Shown: piece by piece, positions 1-7,871 of the stretch
Layout: each line of letters starts with the position of its first letter
Numbering within the stretch: the first letter of the stretch is position 1
Origin: Hyphomicrobiales bacterium
GTDB taxonomy: Bacteria; Pseudomonadota; Alphaproteobacteria; Rhizobiales; Rhizobiaceae
Direction: 5' to 3'
DNA: 56,909 nucleotides
NCBI GenBank assembly: GCA_900474095.1
Contig: UCOA01000063.1
Span: forward strand, 1 to 56,909
The notes under the pieces: model-generated
Databases searched by the model: none
Seen by the model: only the letters and a program-made list of their open reading frames with translations
Told to the model about the DNA's origin: nothing
Translations under genes and position numbers: made by a program

Positions 1-372
1 GTCGCCGATATCGGCGACGCGCAGGTCGAATACCGGTGCGCAATCGAGCACATGGTTATAGGGGCCGATGCGCTCGATGGTGCGGATGGCGCGCGGCCCG
101 AAACGGGAGCCCGGACGGTTTGTGACGCCGAGATCCATCGGTACGCCGACGATGGCGACCTGGAGGTTGCCGAAATCGGGCTCACCGGCATCCACCGGCA
201 TATAGGGGGCGGTCAGGAAGGTCGGAACGCCGGCATAAGGCGCAAGGCGCGTGCCGGTCTTGGAGAAAATCTTGTCCGCCACCTTGCGGAAGGCCGGATC
301 GAACAACTCGCCGCCATGGCTTTCGCCATACTTGGCCTTCAGCTCGCTGAGTTTCTTCTCATCCCACGCCAT
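1..372 (-). CDS. Ureohydrolase (agmatinase / guanidinobutyrase family), C-terminus cut by window edge
   Basis: The first 124 codons of an arginase-fold ureohydrolase run off the left edge. Members hydrolyse guanidino compounds (agmatine, guanidinobutyrate, arginine) to urea plus an amine, using two Mn ions. The visible part begins MAWDEKKLSELKAKYG and contains the family's N-terminal signature GVPMDLGVTNRPGSRFGPRA at about residues 82-101, plus an IR/ERIGPYN segment. The metal-binding Asp/His motifs would lie beyond the edge, so substrate and completeness cannot be judged. The start is the ATG whose complement is at 370-372. It diverges from a LysR gene, an arrangement known for guanidinobutyrase and guanidinopropionase genes in other proteobacteria. 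That makes a guanidino-acid substrate as likely as agmatine. Confidence 0.8.
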   Translation of the reverse strand, partial: MAWDEKKLSELKAKYGESHGGELFDPAFRKVADKIFSKTGTRLAPYAGVPTFLTAPYMPVDAGEPDFGNLQVAIVGVPMDLGVTNRPGSRFGPRAIRTIERIGPYNHVLDCAPVFDLRVADIGD

Positions 373-579
373 GTCCGTCACCTCGTATGGAGCCAGAGGA
401 GACGTGCGGGATCGACGATCGGAAAGCCTTTCAAACGGCTCGAATGTTCGCCGAAAACGGTTCGCTCATCGACCATTGGTGCCGGAGCGCTTGCGTGCAT
501 GTTCCCCAGGCTTTTGCCTTTGTTGCCGACATTAGGAAACAATTTCATTGGAAAATCAATTGACATTGTTATAGCGTTT

Positions 580-600
580 GATGTGAGAAAAACTCACATC
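580..600. promoter_or_regulatory. Perfect 8-bp inverted repeat containing a T-N11-A LysR box
   Basis: GATGTGAG, five A residues, then CTCACATC: a perfect dyad in the intergenic region between the divergent ureohydrolase and LysR genes. The T at 584 and A at 596 give the T-N11-A core typical of LysR-family sites. The dyad ends 26 bases before the LysR start, so it could serve autoregulation and control of the divergent gene. A T run after the dyad also allows a weak terminator reading, but no gene ends here. Confidence 0.6.
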
Positions 601-626
601 ATTTTTTGCCCTTCGGAGCCGTTTCC

Positions 627-1667
627 TTGTCCAGTCGCCTGCCACCGCTGAACCCGTTGCGCGCCTTCGAGGCGACGGCCCGGCGCGGCTCCGTTTCTGC
701 GGCGGCACGCGAGCTCAACGTCACCCATGGCGCCATCAGCCATCAGATAAGGGCGCTGGAACTCTCCTTCAACGCGGCGCTTTTCGAACGCGGCGGCAAG
801 CGCCTGAAGCTGACCTCTCAAGGGGCCCTTCTCCTGCCCGCCGTCACCGAGGCATTCGAAGGCATCGCCGCTGCCACCGCCGCCATGACCCGGCCGACTA
901 CCAGCGGCGAACTGCGTATCGTCTGCGTGCCGGCGCTCCTGTCATTCTGGATGATCCCGCGCCTGCATCAGTTCACTGAGCAGTTTCCCGATGTGCGCAT
1001 GACACTGGTCGCGTCGAACGATTCCTCCAACCTGTTTTCCGGCGACGTCGATGTCTGCATGCTCTATGGGGACGGCAACTGGCCGGATTGCTGGGCACGC
1101 CTGTGGAGCCGGCTGGAACTGTTCCCCGTCGTCAGCCCGACGCTTCTCAACATGCGGCCGCTGCGCTCGGTGCGCGATCTGCGCGACCATGTCATCCTGC
1201 ACGGCGATGACGGCCGCGAATGGAACACCTGGCTTGCCGCCGCAGACGGTATAGACATCCCGCGCGGCCGCCAGCATTTCATGAGCGACGCCCGCCTTTC
1301 GACCGAAGCGGCGCTGCACAACCAGGGCGTGGCGCTCGGCGACACGATCACCGCCGGCAGCCTCATCGCCAAGGGCGAACTGATCGCGCCCTTCGACCTC
1401 ACCGTGCCCGCCAACGACGCCTTCTATGTCGCCTGCCGCAACGAGGTCCGCGCCGCCCCGATCGTCAAGGTCTTCATCGACTGGCTGTTTGCAGCGCTTG
1501 AAAGCGATCCCATGCCGGAACTACAGACCTCGGCGCGCACGATCATCCGCGCCCGCGCCCCGAAGGTCAGCGCGCCCGAACGCATGCCCGCCCAGGATGG
1601 CTTCAAGCCCGTCTCCTCTCCCGCCCGCGCCAGACGCCCGGAGCCGAAGCGCCGAAGCAAGTCATAG
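627..1667 (+). CDS. LysR-family transcriptional regulator (GcvA-like)
   Basis: A DNA-binding activator or repressor of about 346 residues, usual for the family. The N-terminal winged helix-turn-helix (about residues 5-62) reads PLNPLRAFEATARRGSVSAA...VTHGAISHQIRALE, the GcvA/AmpR-like style. A periplasmic-binding-protein-like effector domain follows from about residue 85 (GELRIVCVPALLSFWMIPRL). The C-terminus is Arg/Lys-rich. I chose the TTG at 627 because GGAG lies 8 bases upstream and the protein then begins MSSRLPPLNPL, as homologues do; an upstream TTG at 606 is in frame but has no ribosome site. It is divergent from the ureohydrolase and 19 bases upstream of the aminotransferase, so it probably controls both. 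Confidence 0.88.
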   Translation: MSSRLPPLNPLRAFEATARRGSVSAAARELNVTHGAISHQIRALELSFNAALFERGGKRLKLTSQGALLLPAVTEAFEGIAAATAAMTRPTTSGELRIVCVPALLSFWMIPRLHQFTEQFPDVRMTLVASNDSSNLFSGDVDVCMLYGDGNWPDCWARLWSRLELFPVVSPTLLNMRPLRSVRDLRDHVILHGDDGREWNTWLAAADGIDIPRGRQHFMSDARLSTEAALHNQGVALGDTITAGSLIAKGELIAPFDLTVPANDAFYVACRNEVRAAPIVKVFIDWLFAALESDPMPELQTSARTIIRARAPKVSAPERMPAQDGFKPVSSPARARRPEPKRRSKS

Positions 1668-1686
1668 CCCACAGGACAACAGCTAC

Positions 1687-2865
1687 ATGCCCCACTTCAA
1701 TCCGCTGATCGCCAAACTGTCGCCGCCGCCGGTGCCTTCCGTTCTCGCCTGGGCAAAGGCCTATGACGGCACGCGCGGACCGCTGATCGACCTCAGCCAG
1801 GCAGTGCCCGGCTATCCACCGCATCCCGACATGCTGAAATGGCTCGGCGAGGCCGCCGCCTCGCCCGCGTTCACCGGCTATGGGGCGATCGAAGGCGAGC
1901 AGGTTTTGCGGAGGGCCTATGCCGCGCATGTTTCCAGCCTCTACAACGCGACAATCAGGGCCAACAATATCCACATCACCTCGGGCTGCAATCAGGCTTT
2001 CATCTGCACGGCGATGGCGCTTGCGCGCGCGGGTGACACGGTCCTGATGACCAACCCCTTCTATTTCAACCAGGAAACAACACTCGCCATGCTCGGCATC
2101 GACATCGAGTTGGTGCCCTGCGATGCCCATGACGGCTTCCTGCCGGACATCGAGGCTATCGAGTCAGCTCTCAGACCCGGCATTCGCGCGCTGGCGCTCG
2201 TCACCCCGAACAACCCGACCGGCTCCGTCTACCCACCTGCCTTGCTGCGCCGGATCTACGATCTCTGCCGCGCCAACCGCACATGGCTGATCCTCGACGA
2301 GACCTATCGCGATTTCCTCGCCGAAGGCAGCGGCGGGCCGCATGACCTCCTGGCAGTCACGGGGTGGCAGAATAGCCTCGTCTGCCTCTACAGCTTCTCC
2401 AAGTCCTTCTGCATTCCCGGCCATCGTCTCGGCGCGATCACGGCGGGGTCCCGCGTCGTCGCGCAGATTGCCAAGATCATGGACAACCTGCAGATCTGCG
2501 CCCCGCGGTCGGCGCAGGCCGCCGTCGCCAAGGCGCTTCCGGCGCTGGACAGCTGGCGGGCGGGCAACCGCGCGGAGATCGCCCGTCGCGCCGAGGCGCT
2601 GAAACAGGTGATGGGCAGGCTGAAGGGCTGGAAGCTGCAGGCGATCGGAGCCTATTTCGCCTATATCCGCCATCCCTATCAAGACATCAGCTCGGAATTT
2701 GTCGCGGAAAAACTGGCGAAGATCGCCGGTATCGTTTGCCTGCCGGGCGACTATTTCGGCGAAGGCCAGGAAGGCTACCTGCGCTTTGCCTTCGCCAATG
2801 CCGACACGCCGACGATCCATCAACTGGAGGAACGGCTTTCGTCCTTCAACCTGCCAGGGATTTGA
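1687..2865 (+). CDS. PLP-dependent aminotransferase, class I/II (fold type I)
   Basis: A 392-residue cytosolic aminotransferase that moves an amino group between an amino acid or amine and a 2-oxo acid. Visible landmarks are NNPTGS (from N175), the PLP-contacting DETY (D204, Y207), the Schiff-base lysine K239 in YSFSKSFCIPGHRLG, and a C-terminal LRFAFAN segment. Length and motif spacing match aspartate aminotransferase-like enzymes. Start: the ATG at 1687 follows AGGA about 10 bases upstream; the frame is open further upstream but that part overlaps the LysR gene. It probably forms a transcript with the LysR gene and ends 12 bases from the convergent EamA gene. Linkage to a ureohydrolase suggests transamination of the released amine or amino acid; the substrate is inferred only. 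Confidence 0.88.
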   Translation: MPHFNPLIAKLSPPPVPSVLAWAKAYDGTRGPLIDLSQAVPGYPPHPDMLKWLGEAAASPAFTGYGAIEGEQVLRRAYAAHVSSLYNATIRANNIHITSGCNQAFICTAMALARAGDTVLMTNPFYFNQETTLAMLGIDIELVPCDAHDGFLPDIEAIESALRPGIRALALVTPNNPTGSVYPPALLRRIYDLCRANRTWLILDETYRDFLAEGSGGPHDLLAVTGWQNSLVCLYSFSKSFCIPGHRLGAITAGSRVVAQIAKIMDNLQICAPRSAQAAVAKALPALDSWRAGNRAEIARRAEALKQVMGRLKGWKLQAIGAYFAYIRHPYQDISSEFVAEKLAKIAGIVCLPGDYFGEGQEGYLRFAFANADTPTIHQLEERLSSFNLPGI

Positions 2866-2877
2866 CCGGCGACCTGA

Positions 2878-3783
2878 TCAGCCCCGGCGGGCGACCATTA
2901 TGCCGGCAAGCACGACGGCGCCGCCGATCGCCTGCATCAGACCAAGGGGCTCGTTGAGCAGAAGCCAGGCAAGGACCGCTGCCACGACGGGCTGCAGCAG
3001 CAGTGTCAGCGACGAAAAGGCCGGCGCGAGGAAGGCGAGCGCATAGATGATCAGGCCCTGCCCGCCGGCGTGGCTGATAAGGGCGAGACCGATCAGCATG
3101 GCCCAGCCGAACAGCGCCACGGGCATGAAGCTGTCTTCGAAGAGGAGCACCAACGGCAACATGCACACCGCAGCCGAAGCCGTGCTCCAGATCATGATCC
3201 GTTTGGTGGAAAAGCGGCTGCGCAGGCGGCCGATCGACAGGATATATCCGGCGTAGAATACGGCGGCCACCGCCGCTGTCGCGTCACCGGCAAGATGCCC
3301 GTCGCCTAGGGCCGCAGGACCGCCCTTGAGGATCACGACACCGGCCAGCGTCGTCGCCAGACCGGTGAGGAACACGCCGCTGACATGGGCGCGAAACAGG
3401 AGCCAGGAACCGAGAGTGACGAAAATCGGCGCCAGATTGGCGAGCAGCGTGGCATTGGCGACCGAGGTCATATGCAGCGACAGGTGCCAGGCGGCGAGAT
3501 CGGCGGCGAGGAAGATGCCGGGCAGGACGAGCATGCCGTAATCGGCCAGGCCCGCCGGCCGGGAATCCGTAACCGTCTTTTCAGTTGCCTTGGCCCAGAT
3601 CAGAAGAGGAAACAGCGCCAGTGCCACCCGCCAGAATGCGGTCGCCATCGGCCCGACTTCCGACAGACGGACGAAGATCGGCGACCCGCCGATCGCGACA
3701 CCACCGACGAGCAGTGCAATAAGCGCAAGGCGGCTTGCTGCCGAGGTCGGTGACGCGGGAGAACGAAGGACGGTGTCTGACAT
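2878..3783 (-). CDS. EamA/DMT-family membrane transporter
   Basis: A 301-residue inner-membrane protein of the drug/metabolite transporter superfamily. It has about ten hydrophobic segments in two tandem EamA repeats. Segments such as ALIALLVGGVAIGGSPIFV near the start and an early VGPMATAFWRVALA motif (first repeat) are typical. Members export amino acids or other metabolites; no substrate can be read here. I started at the ATG complementary to 3781-3783 (MSDTVLRSP) rather than at upstream in-frame codons, because the upstream residues are polar and unlike a DMT N-terminus. It lies downstream of the aldehyde dehydrogenase on the same strand, but 160 bases and a strong hairpin (3903-3925) separate them, so it may have its own promoter. 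Confidence 0.85.
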   Translation of the reverse strand: MSDTVLRSPASPTSAASRLALIALLVGGVAIGGSPIFVRLSEVGPMATAFWRVALALFPLLIWAKATEKTVTDSRPAGLADYGMLVLPGIFLAADLAAWHLSLHMTSVANATLLANLAPIFVTLGSWLLFRAHVSGVFLTGLATTLAGVVILKGGPAALGDGHLAGDATAAVAAVFYAGYILSIGRLRSRFSTKRIMIWSTASAAVCMLPLVLLFEDSFMPVALFGWAMLIGLALISHAGGQGLIIYALAFLAPAFSSLTLLLQPVVAAVLAWLLLNEPLGLMQAIGGAVVLAGIMVARRG

Positions 3784-3902
3784 GCTGTCCACAGGATCTG
3801 CGCGGCACGGTGCCGCCACGCGATAACGCATCGCAGCTATCAGAAACCCGCCGCCGGAAACAGCGACTTCTCCTGATGGGAGCATGACAATTGGTGAAGC
3901 AA

Positions 3903-3925
3903 GCTCTCCGCTGGTCGCGGAGAGC
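3903..3925 (-). terminator. Hairpin downstream of the aldehyde dehydrogenase gene
   Basis: GCTCTCCGC, loop TGGTC, then GCGGAGAGC: a perfect 9-bp GC-rich stem 18 bases past the stop codon of the minus-strand aldehyde dehydrogenase gene. No long U tract follows on that strand, so it is either a weak intrinsic terminator or a 3' processing stem. Confidence 0.5.
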
Positions 3926-3943
3926 GTTTGTCGATATGCGGCT

Positions 3944-5377
3944 TCACGCCGCGTCCGGCCGGTGAACCGTCTTCACTTCCAGAAAATCCTCCAGTCCGAA
4001 CATGCCGCCCTCGCGGCCGTTGCCGGACTGCTTGTAACCGCCGAAGGGGCTGCCGTAGCGGTGCGGCCCACCATTGATGTGGACCATGCCGGCGCGAAGC
4101 CGGGACGCGACACGTTCGGCACGTTTGGGATCGCCGGTCTGGACATAGGCGGCAAGACCGTAGTTGGTGTCGTTGGCGATCTCGATCGCCTCTTCTTCCG
4201 TCTCGAACGGCATGATGGCAAGCACCGGGCCGAACACTTCTTCGCGGGCGATCCGCATCGTGTTGTTGACGTCGGCAAAGATCGTCGGCTTGACGAAATA
4301 GCCTTGCTTGAAGCCCTGCGGCTTGCCCGCGCCGCCGACCAGAAGCCGGGCGCCTTCGGCAATGCCCGCCTCGATCAACGCCTGCACCCTCGAGAACTGG
4401 ATATCGCTGACCAGCGGGCCGATATGGCTGCCCTCTTCCGCCGGGTTGCCGACCTTCACTCCTTTGCCAACTCGCATGGCGATCTCGACGGCCCTGTCGT
4501 AGACGGATTTCTGCACCAGAAGTCGCGTGGGCGCATCGCAGGACTGGCCGGAATTATTGAAGCAATCCAGCACGCTGCCGGTGACGCGATCTTCCAGGTC
4601 GGCATCTTCGAAGACGATGTTCGGCGACTTTCCGCCGAGCTCCAGCGTCACCCGCTTCACCGTTTCGGCCGCGTCCCTGCTGACGGCGATACCGGCGCGG
4701 GTCGAGCCGGTGAACGACATCATGTCGACGTCCTTGTGCCTGGAAAGCGCCGCACCGGCATTCAGGCCGTCGCCGTTGACGAGGTTGAAGGTGCCTGCCG
4801 GGAAACCGGCCTCGTGGACCATCTCGGCGTAAAGCAGCGCATTAAGCGGTGTGAATTCGCTCGGCTTCAAGACGCAGGTCGAGCCCGTTGCCAGCGCCGG
4901 CACGACCTTCAGCGCGATCTGGTTGATCGGCCAGTTCCATGGCGTGATGAGGCCGCAGACGCCGATCGGCTCGCGCAACAACACGTCGCCATTCGGCAGG
5001 ACTTCGCGCATATGCAACCGCTTCAGCGCATCGATGAAGCCCTGGAGATGGCCGACGCCGACATCGGCCTGCTGCTCGCGGCTCATGGTCAGCGGTGCAC
5101 CGAGTTCGAGCGTGATGGTCCGCGCCATCTCGTCGTAACGGCGCTTGTAGATCGAAAGCAGCCTTTCCAGAAGCGCCAGGCGCTCCTTGACACTGGTGCG
5201 GCTGTAGGTAACGAAGGCCTTCTTGGCGGCGGCAACGGCGCGGTCGATATCGGCCGCCGTTCCCATGGAAATCACCGCAACCGGCTTCTCCGTCGCCGGG
5301 TTCAGCACTTCGAGATCGTTGGCGACGATCGGATCGACCCATTCGCCGTTGATGTAGAACTTGCGTTTGTCGAGCAT
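3944..5377 (-). CDS. NAD(P)-dependent aldehyde dehydrogenase
   Basis: A 477-residue ALDH-superfamily enzyme oxidising an aldehyde to its acid. In order: ITPWNWPINQIALKVVPAL and KPSE (nucleotide binding), FTGST, the glutamate motif LELGGKSPN (general base), FNNSGQSCDAPTRL with the catalytic cysteine, and the C-terminal EEVFGPVLAI and FGGYKQSGNGRE motifs. All catalytic residues are present. The ATG at 5377 is preceded by GGGAGGGA at ideal spacing; an earlier in-frame Met lies in the intergenic region and lacks a ribosome site. It starts 14 bases after the MBL hydrolase gene ends, so the two are co-transcribed. The substrate is unknown. The nearby ureohydrolase and aminotransferase would fit a 4-carbon amino-aldehyde, but that is inference. 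Confidence 0.92.
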   Translation of the reverse strand: MLDKRKFYINGEWVDPIVANDLEVLNPATEKPVAVISMGTAADIDRAVAAAKKAFVTYSRTSVKERLALLERLLSIYKRRYDEMARTITLELGAPLTMSREQQADVGVGHLQGFIDALKRLHMREVLPNGDVLLREPIGVCGLITPWNWPINQIALKVVPALATGSTCVLKPSEFTPLNALLYAEMVHEAGFPAGTFNLVNGDGLNAGAALSRHKDVDMMSFTGSTRAGIAVSRDAAETVKRVTLELGGKSPNIVFEDADLEDRVTGSVLDCFNNSGQSCDAPTRLLVQKSVYDRAVEIAMRVGKGVKVGNPAEEGSHIGPLVSDIQFSRVQALIEAGIAEGARLLVGGAGKPQGFKQGYFVKPTIFADVNNTMRIAREEVFGPVLAIMPFETEEEAIEIANDTNYGLAAYVQTGDPKRAERVASRLRAGMVHINGGPHRYGSPFGGYKQSGNGREGGMFGLEDFLEVKTVHRPDAA

Positions 5378-5391
5378 GCTTTTCCCTCCCG

Positions 5392-6126
5392 TCAGATCGT
5401 CTTCTGTTTTTCCGCCAGCCAATTGATGATCAATTGGCGATAGCGCTCGCCGCTGAAGCTCGGAAAATGGCCGCCATGCACGATGCGCACGGGGATTTTT
5501 GACAGCCGCTCCATCGAGGCGAGATAGTCTTCGGCGTTGGAATGATAAGTATCCTCGACCAGCGGGCCGTCATAGAGGATATCGCCGGAGAACAGAATTT
5601 CAGTCGCCTTCTCGTAGAGCGCAATGCCGCCCGGAGAGTGGCCGGGCGTATGGATGACCTCGAAGAGGCGATCGCCGAGGTCGATGACATCACCATCCTC
5701 GAGAATGCGCGTCGCTTGCGCTTTTTTTACGGCATAACATTTAGAGCAATAGGGCTCCGGCGGCAGCGCGTCGAAAATCTCGTCTGTGACATGGGGATCG
5801 GCAAGCGTATTTTCCCGCGTCGGATTGGCGAGCAGATCGGCCTCCGCTGAATGCACCGCGCGGCATTCGAATTCATGATGGCAGCCGATATGATCGAAAT
5901 GGGTGTGGCTGGCGACGGCGAGCAGGCCGCGCTCGGTTACGAGCGGCACCCACTCGCGCAGGGACACGACCCCCATGCCGCTATCGATCAGCATGTCGCG
6001 GTCACGCCCGCGCACGTGCCAGATGTTGCAGCGGTAGAATTGCTGGATGAACGGCTCGGAAATGGCGGTCACGTCGTCGCCAAGACGCCTCACCTGATAC
6101 CATTTGTCCGCACCGATGCGTTGCAT
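5392..6126 (-). CDS. MBL-fold metallo-hydrolase
   Basis: A 244-residue metallo-beta-lactamase-fold hydrolase. The zinc motif HTHFDH is at residues 74-79, followed by HTPGHSPGG, FSGDILYDG with the bridging Asp, and VHGGHFPSF with the last His. This is the glyoxalase II-like single-domain layout, which hydrolyses thioesters, lactones or phosphoesters. No signal peptide is visible, so it is cytosolic. The ATG at 6126 (MQRIGADKWYQV) follows GGGA at fair spacing; the longer in-frame extension is arginine/proline-rich and not protein-like. It is first in a two-gene unit with the aldehyde dehydrogenase. A lactonase or thioesterase supplying or clearing its product is possible but not shown. Confidence 0.85.
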   Translation of the reverse strand: MQRIGADKWYQVRRLGDDVTAISEPFIQQFYRCNIWHVRGRDRDMLIDSGMGVVSLREWVPLVTERGLLAVASHTHFDHIGCHHEFECRAVHSAEADLLANPTRENTLADPHVTDEIFDALPPEPYCSKCYAVKKAQATRILEDGDVIDLGDRLFEVIHTPGHSPGGIALYEKATEILFSGDILYDGPLVEDTYHSNAEDYLASMERLSKIPVRIVHGGHFPSFSGERYRQLIINWLAEKQKTI

Positions 6127-6238
6127 GTTCAATCCCTGCCGCCAGGCAAGGCTACGATATCTGGGAGATTGACGGCAAGGGGGACGATCTGGCCGTCCGC
6201 CACCGCTCATGGCTGGCTGGAGGCACGTCCTAACAAAC

Positions 6239-6274
6239 GAAAGCCCCTGAACCGGTATAGGCTCAGAGGCTTTC
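6239..6274 (-). terminator. Intrinsic terminator after the 46-residue protein gene
   Basis: GAAAGCC plus CTGA pairs with TCAG plus GGCTTTC around a short loop, with one mismatch. It lies 38 bases beyond the stop of the small minus-strand gene. The minus-strand exit reads GTTTGTT. The symmetric A/T ends would allow some bidirectional activity. Confidence 0.6.
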
Positions 6275-6311
6275 GCAATCTTTAAACGTTGTAGTCGCCT
6301 TCTCGGAAAGG

Positions 6312-6452
6312 TCAGATCGCACCGAGGACGAGTGCGGAAACGAAAAGGAAGGCCGCAGCCAGTGCGACCGCTTGCATGGCCATGTTCCAGGAAATTCCGG
6401 CGTGGCCAAAGGCGGTTGGGCGATTCTGCATGACTGGTTTCGAACCTTGCAT
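6312..6452 (-). CDS. Small single-pass membrane protein, 46 residues
   Basis: A short gene with strong signals. GGAGG lies 5 bases upstream of the ATG (complement of 6450-6452), the reading frame has 46 codons, and an intrinsic terminator follows the stop. The product begins MQGSKPVMQNRPTAFGHAGI and ends in one hydrophobic helix (about residues 23-46, AMQAVALAAAFLFVSALVLG). A positively charged N-terminus and the helix at the very C-terminus suggest a tail-anchored or single-pass inner-membrane peptide. I do not recognise the family. Being monocistronic and bounded by an AT-rich leader and a terminator supports a real gene. Its function is unknown; small membrane proteins of this size often modulate transporters, oxidases or sensor kinases. 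Confidence 0.7.
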   Translation of the reverse strand: MQGSKPVMQNRPTAFGHAGISWNMAMQAVALAAAFLFVSALVLGAI

Positions 6453-6620
6453 CCTGTCCTCCACTTGAGTTGTTGCAGATCTTCTGCTGACCGTATCGCG
6501 CCCTAGTTTTCTCCGATATTTTCCATCGAGTTTATAGATATTATTTTCTTTGTTTTGCGCCTCAGGGGAAAAAACCGTCCGAGGGCGCGATCGGCCAACA
6601 TAGTAAACGCGGCAGGGGCT

Positions 6621-7538
6621 TTAATGTTCCCGGCCGTGTTCTCTTTCCCGGATGTGCCTGGACCATTGTTCGCTGAACCAGGGGCTGAGCAGCGAGACAT
6701 CCGGCTGACTATGCGGATTTGTCATCGCACTCGTCTCTTCCATGTAGGTCCATACCTTGAACGTCGTCAGCTCATGTTTGCCGAAGGTCTGGATCAACGG
6801 AATGTCGGCGGCGTCACGGCCGCGGGCGACGGCAATGCGGCCAATACGCGGAATATTGTGGCGCGCATCGAACGTGTACCACCGGTCCTGAAGATAGACT
6901 TCGAACCAGGCATTGAAATCCATCGGCGCCGGGTCACCGCCCACGCCGATGTCACCCATATAGCCATTGACGTAGCGTGCAGGCATGTTCATGCAGCGGC
7001 ACAGTGTAACGGCGAGATGGGCGTAATCCCGGCAGACCCCCGCCCTCTCCTCATGCGCCTCCATCGCGGTCCGAAAGGCTGGCGCGTAGCCGTAACTGAA
7101 GATCAGCCTGTCATGGACATAGTCGCAGATCGCCTTCACGCGAGACCAACCGGGCTCGAGGTCGCCGAACAGGCGCCAGGCGAGCGCAGCAAAACGGTCG
7201 GTTTCGCAATAGCGGCTGGCCGAAAGATATGGCAGGCAGACCGCGGGCAGTTGTTCGACCGGTACAGCCTTCGCGTCGAGATTGACGCGATCGGGGCGAC
7301 CGCTATCGCTGACGACGGCGTCGTAGCTCAAATGCAGCCCGCCGGCGGGCACCACCATGCGCATGCAGACATTGCCATGCGGATCAATGACCTCTCCGAT
7401 TTTCACCGCCAGATTGGAACTCGGGCCGCGCTCGCTGATGATGTCGGACCGCCTGCCACGATCGACGGAAAGATAGGTCATCATCGGCGTCGGCTGATCG
7501 CAGCTGATACCGATCTCGTATCCGAACCGTATGAACAT
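6621..7538 (-). CDS. Transglutaminase-like (papain-fold) protein
   Basis: A 305-residue protein of the bacterial transglutaminase-like family, with an N-terminal beta domain (about residues 1-100) and a papain-like core. The nucleophile is C169 in ERAGVCRDYAHLA, and D224 lies in RWYTFDARHN. The position that normally carries the catalytic His is Asn here (N209 in MDFNAWFEVYL). That may reduce activity or be a subfamily trait. No signal peptide is visible. Such proteins act as proteases or amidases, and some occur beside peptide or cyanophycin-like ligases, but none is adjacent here. It is a monocistronic minus-strand gene; a candidate promoter lies at 7793-7821. Confidence 0.82.
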   Translation of the reverse strand: MFIRFGYEIGISCDQPTPMMTYLSVDRGRRSDIISERGPSSNLAVKIGEVIDPHGNVCMRMVVPAGGLHLSYDAVVSDSGRPDRVNLDAKAVPVEQLPAVCLPYLSASRYCETDRFAALAWRLFGDLEPGWSRVKAICDYVHDRLIFSYGYAPAFRTAMEAHEERAGVCRDYAHLAVTLCRCMNMPARYVNGYMGDIGVGGDPAPMDFNAWFEVYLQDRWYTFDARHNIPRIGRIAVARGRDAADIPLIQTFGKHELTTFKVWTYMEETSAMTNPHSQPDVSLLSPWFSEQWSRHIREREHGREH

Positions 7539-7871
7539 ATCCTAGCTCCACCAACCAAGCGGAAACGGGGTTTCCCGCATCCTAGTTCCTGTTTCAGGTC
7601 TGGAAATAGGAAGCCGATCGGGCCTCCGACACAAGGCGCATACCGTAACGGCGCATGTATTTAACACTCGTCCCGGCGCCGTGTAGGATCGAGCTTTCGA
7701 GGAGAAGGCGGGGATACCGCCGCTGTCAGCGCCCCCTGATGACTGGACGAGAGTGTCGTATGGGCGCCGCCGCGAGGCAGGCGCCACCGGCGATACTAGA
7801 ACCATCGGCAATATCTGACAACCTACCCGTGGATGCCGGGCACCGGCGCGCACGCCAGGGCGTCGACGAAA
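7539..7871. other. 333-base stretch without a convincing gene
   Basis: It lies between the transglutaminase-like gene and the glycerate kinase stop. It holds one candidate minus-strand promoter (7793-7821) and a small dyad, GGAAAC-GGG-GTTTCC, at 7561-7575 that could fold in the leader of the transglutaminase transcript. Open frames here have arginine/serine-rich translations and no ribosome sites. Confidence 0.5.
7793..7821 (-). promoter_or_regulatory. Candidate sigma-70 promoter for the transglutaminase-like gene
   Basis: On the minus strand TTGTCA (7816-7821) and TAGTAT (7793-7798) are separated by exactly 17 bases. The implied start would leave a leader of about 250 bases before the ATG at 7538. 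The prediction rests on consensus match alone. Confidence 0.35.

Noticed and set aside
560-588. TTGACA at 560-565 as a LysR promoter
   Set aside because: No acceptable -10 hexamer lies 16-18 bases downstream, so the hexamer alone is not evidence.
52-651. Plus-strand open frame of 199 codons at the left edge
   Set aside because: It is the shadow of the minus-strand ureohydrolase plus intergenic DNA; it crosses the LysR operator and has no ribosome site.
3884-5443. Long plus-strand open frame opposite the aldehyde dehydrogenase
   Set aside because: An antisense shadow of a GC-rich gene: the minus frame has the full set of ALDH motifs, the plus frame is His/Arg/Asp-rich without any domain.
7542-7853. 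103-codon minus-strand frame between the transglutaminase-like and glycerate kinase genes
   Set aside because: The translation is Arg/Ser/Pro-rich without hydrophobic core or ribosome site, and overlaps a promoter candidate.
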